The notes below the pieces were generated by a model that had not been told where the DNA came from, searched no databases, and saw only the letters and a program-made list of their open reading frames with translations. From Planctomycetota bacterium (GTDB lineage Bacteria; Planctomycetota; Planctomycetia; Pirellulales; Pirellulaceae), in assembly GCA_026692885.1 (NCBI GenBank), contig JAPLNJ010001155.1, positions 1 through 5,930 of the forward strand: a DNA stretch of 5,930 bases. Reading direction: 5' to 3'. Positions 4,322-5,930 of the stretch are shown one piece after another. The position numbers and the translations under genes are program-made. Positions within the stretch are counted from its first letter, which is position 1, and every line of letters starts with the position of its first letter.

Positions 4322-5930
4322 ATGGCCAGATCTTGGAAGAATTGGTTCTCGTCCCCCGCCCAACGCAAACGCCGCAGCCGCGCGCAGCGGAAGGGCCATG
4401 ATTCGCGAGACAGGTGGCGGAAGTCGATGCGGATGGAAATGTTGGAACCGCGGCTGATGCTCTCGACGGTCCAGCGCCAGGACCTGACGCTCGGCTCGTC
4501 GGACACGACCACGATCGAAATCGGCGGGCCTGACCCGGGAGAGACGACGCTGAGCGACGGCTACGATCAGATTCAGGTCGCGAACGGAGCGTCGCTCGAC
4601 GGCCATCTGCAGGTCCAATTGATGAACGATTACGTTCCTGCCGTGGGCACCACGTTTGACTTCCTGACCGTCGGCGGCTCGCGGTCCGGAAAATTTGCCG
4701 ACGCGGAAGGGCTGTTCTCTTTCCCCGACGGGGACCGCTACTTCGATATCGTGTCGAACGGGAGCGGCCTACAACTAGTGGTCAAGGCGGTAGACGGCCT
4801 GCAGTTCGCGCCGCCGTCGGAGTCGAGAAATGCCCTCGGCGAGTTCCTGAGCAGCTACTTCGACGGCACCCAGTTCAATTACACGGGCGACCTTTCCGTC
4901 CCCGGCTTTGCCACGTTCTCCGGCAACCTGTTCTTTGACGACACAAGCGGCCAGTCCCTGGTCGCGGCCAACGGCGTCACCGCCCAACTCGGCACGGCCA
5001 GCTGCGGAGTGCAAATCACCAGTGCCAGCTTTGGACTGGTGCTGCCGGGCGACGGCACGTATGCCCTGGAGGCAACGGGCGATGGTCGGCTATCTGGCAT
5101 CCCGAACTTCACCATGTCCGGGAACATGTTCGCCGAACGCAACACAACCGGGGCCGCCGTAACGCAGACCATCACGGTGCATGACGCGGTGGATAACGAG
5201 GACCTCTCGGCCACGATCGGCGTGGCCAGCAGTGCGAAGCGTTTCGCTGGTACAGGGTTACAGCTCGGTATCGACGGGTTCGCGGATGTCACCGGCGACA
5301 TTGGCTTCGACCTGTCCGGCGGCAACGTGATCGCGGTGGCCGGCAACGTGACAGCGACCATCAGCGCGGGCGGCTTCTCGGTCGGCGTGACCGGGGGGAC
5401 GTTCGGAATGGTCGCTAAGACCGACGACACGACCGCGTTCGAAGCCAGAGGCAGTTTCTCACTGTCGGGCGGTGACTTTGGCTCCGCTTCCGCCACATCA
5501 GCGTTGGTACAGTACACCAGCGCCGGGCTGACGGTGGCGGCGGACACAACGCTGACGGTGGGTTCGACGACGTACACGTTCGACGACGGGATCGAGGCGG
5601 GCACGGTGGCGGTGGAAGCGACGGGCTTGGCGGCCAGCGTGTCGGACTTCGTGAGCTTGAGTGGCGACGTGGGCTTCAAGAAGTCGGGGACGAAGATCAT
5701 CGCGGTGGGTTCGGACGTCACGGCGGGCCTGACGGCGGGCACGGCCAGCGTGTCGCTGGCGAACGCGGACTTCGGGCTGCAGACCGGCGGCGGCCAGACG
5801 GCGTTCGAACTGAAGAACGGAGCGTTCAGCGCGACGATCGACGGATTGGCGAGCGTCACAGCGACCAGCGCGCTGGTGCAGTACACCAACGCGACGACGA
5901 CCGTGACGGCGGGGACGGCGCTGACGGTGG
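4322..5930 (+). CDS. Large repetitive LEPR-motif surface or exported protein (3' end outside window)
   Basis: 536 codons are open to the window edge. The N-terminus is strongly basic (residues 1-36, many Arg/Lys) and is followed by MEMLEPRLMLS (38-48), the LEPR-XLL motif known at the start of large repetitive proteins of Planctomycetes and some other bacteria; it is presumed to mark export or surface sorting, though its mechanism is not established. Residues 50-155 form a beta-rich module with the pattern L.V.L...Y.P..GTTFDFLTV then SGKF, similar to modules found in many exported bacterial proteins. From residue 196 the protein is built of repeats of about 124 residues (196-319, 320-442, 443-end), rich in Gly, Ala, Thr, Val and Ser with alternating hydrophobic residues, suggesting beta strands. 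There is one cysteine in the part seen (about residue 229). No enzyme motif is visible. Adhesin or cell-envelope structural role is an inference. Codon use changes sharply near 5520. Confidence 0.9.
   Translation, partial: MARSWKNWFSSPAQRKRRSRAQRKGHDSRDRWRKSMRMEMLEPRLMLSTVQRQDLTLGSSDTTTIEIGGPDPGETTLSDGYDQIQVANGASLDGHLQVQLMNDYVPAVGTTFDFLTVGGSRSGKFADAEGLFSFPDGDRYFDIVSNGSGLQLVVKAVDGLQFAPPSESRNALGEFLSSYFDGTQFNYTGDLSVPGFATFSGNLFFDDTSGQSLVAANGVTAQLGTASCGVQITSASFGLVLPGDGTYALEATGDGRLSGIPNFTMSGNMFAERNTTGAAVTQTITVHDAVDNEDLSATIGVASSAKRFAGTGLQLGIDGFADVTGDIGFDLSGGNVIAVAGNVTATISAGGFSVGVTGGTFGMVAKTDDTTAFEARGSFSLSGGDFGSASATSALVQYTSAGLTVAADTTLTVGSTTYTFDDGIEAGTVAVEATGLAASVSDFVSLSGDVGFKKSGTKIIAVGSDVTAGLTAGTASVSLANADFGLQTGGGQTAFELKNGAFSATIDGLASVTATSALVQYTNATTTVTAGTALTV
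4907..5278 (+). repeat. Protein repeat copy 1 (124 codons)
   Basis: Residues 196-319 of the LEPR-motif protein. It begins FATFSGNLFFD and carries GVTAQLGTA, SASFGLV and GTYALEA at the same spacing as in later copies. It is the most diverged copy: the ATSALVQYT core is not preserved, and its place is taken by the NMFAERNTT stretch. Confidence 0.7.
5279..5647 (+). repeat. Protein repeat copy 2 (123 codons)
   Basis: Residues 320-442. It begins FADVTGDIGFDLSG, then NVTATISAG, GTFGMVAK, TAFEARGSFS and ATSALVQYT (codons from 5495), and ends with TLTVGSTTYTFDDGIEAGTV and a GLAASVSD tail leading into copy 3. The first part uses mixed codons and the last part almost only G-ending ones. Confidence 0.8.
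5648..5930 (+). repeat. Protein repeat copy 3 (cut by window edge)
   Basis: Residues 443-536. It begins FVSLSGDVGFKKSG, then DVTAGLTAG, ADFGLQTG, TAFELKNGAFS, and ATSALVQYT (codons from 5864), exactly 369 bases after the same motif in copy 2. The 12-mer at 5550-5561 recurs at 5919-5930 with the same offset, so the period also holds at DNA level. Confidence 0.8.

Noticed and set aside
3934..4401. 155-codon plus-strand open frame in the intergenic region
   Set aside because: Runs into the start of the LEPR gene in another frame, covers the short-repeat cluster, and shows no recognisable domain.
4879..5889. 336-codon minus-strand open frame
   Set aside because: Antisense to the LEPR-protein repeats. 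Its apparent repeats mirror the real ones, and its length follows from the biased codons of the sense strand.

Overview
The window looks like a piece of a Planctomycetota chromosome, probably a Pirellulales-like lineage. Three things point there: a planctomycete-style ECF sigma factor followed by a membrane Ser/Thr kinase with a WD40 tail, an N-terminal LEPR-XLL type motif on a large repetitive protein, and high-GC DNA with long intergenic stretches. The taxonomy is inferred from gene style only. No rRNA, tRNA, CRISPR array or transposase gene is visible.

Layout. Positions 1-2833 (minus strand) carry a Ser/Thr protein kinase whose C-terminal WD40 propeller runs off the left edge; 944 codons are present with no internal stop or frameshift. 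A 141-base spacer (2834-2974) separates it from the upstream ECF sigma factor at 2975-3604 (minus), and the two probably form an operon transcribed right to left. Positions 3605-4321 are a gene-free divergent intergenic region holding a REP-like hairpin, a cluster of short GACCG/GGTCTC repeats, a perfect hairpin and a 14-bp direct repeat. From 4322 to the right edge (plus strand) runs the start of a large exported-looking protein: a basic N-terminus, a LEPR motif, a beta-rich module, then at least three copies of a repeat of about 124 residues. It is cut by the window end after 536 codons.

How they may work together. Sigma/kinase pairs of this type are common in planctomycetes and are thought to replace the usual sigma/anti-sigma pair: the kinase would sense a signal through its outer WD40 domain and act on the sigma factor inside. 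Whether this pair controls the divergent LEPR gene is open; nothing in the sequence proves it. The most notable points are the HHD (non-RD) catalytic loop of the kinase, an abrupt codon-usage change inside the repeat array of the LEPR protein, and the repeat-rich divergent intergenic region.
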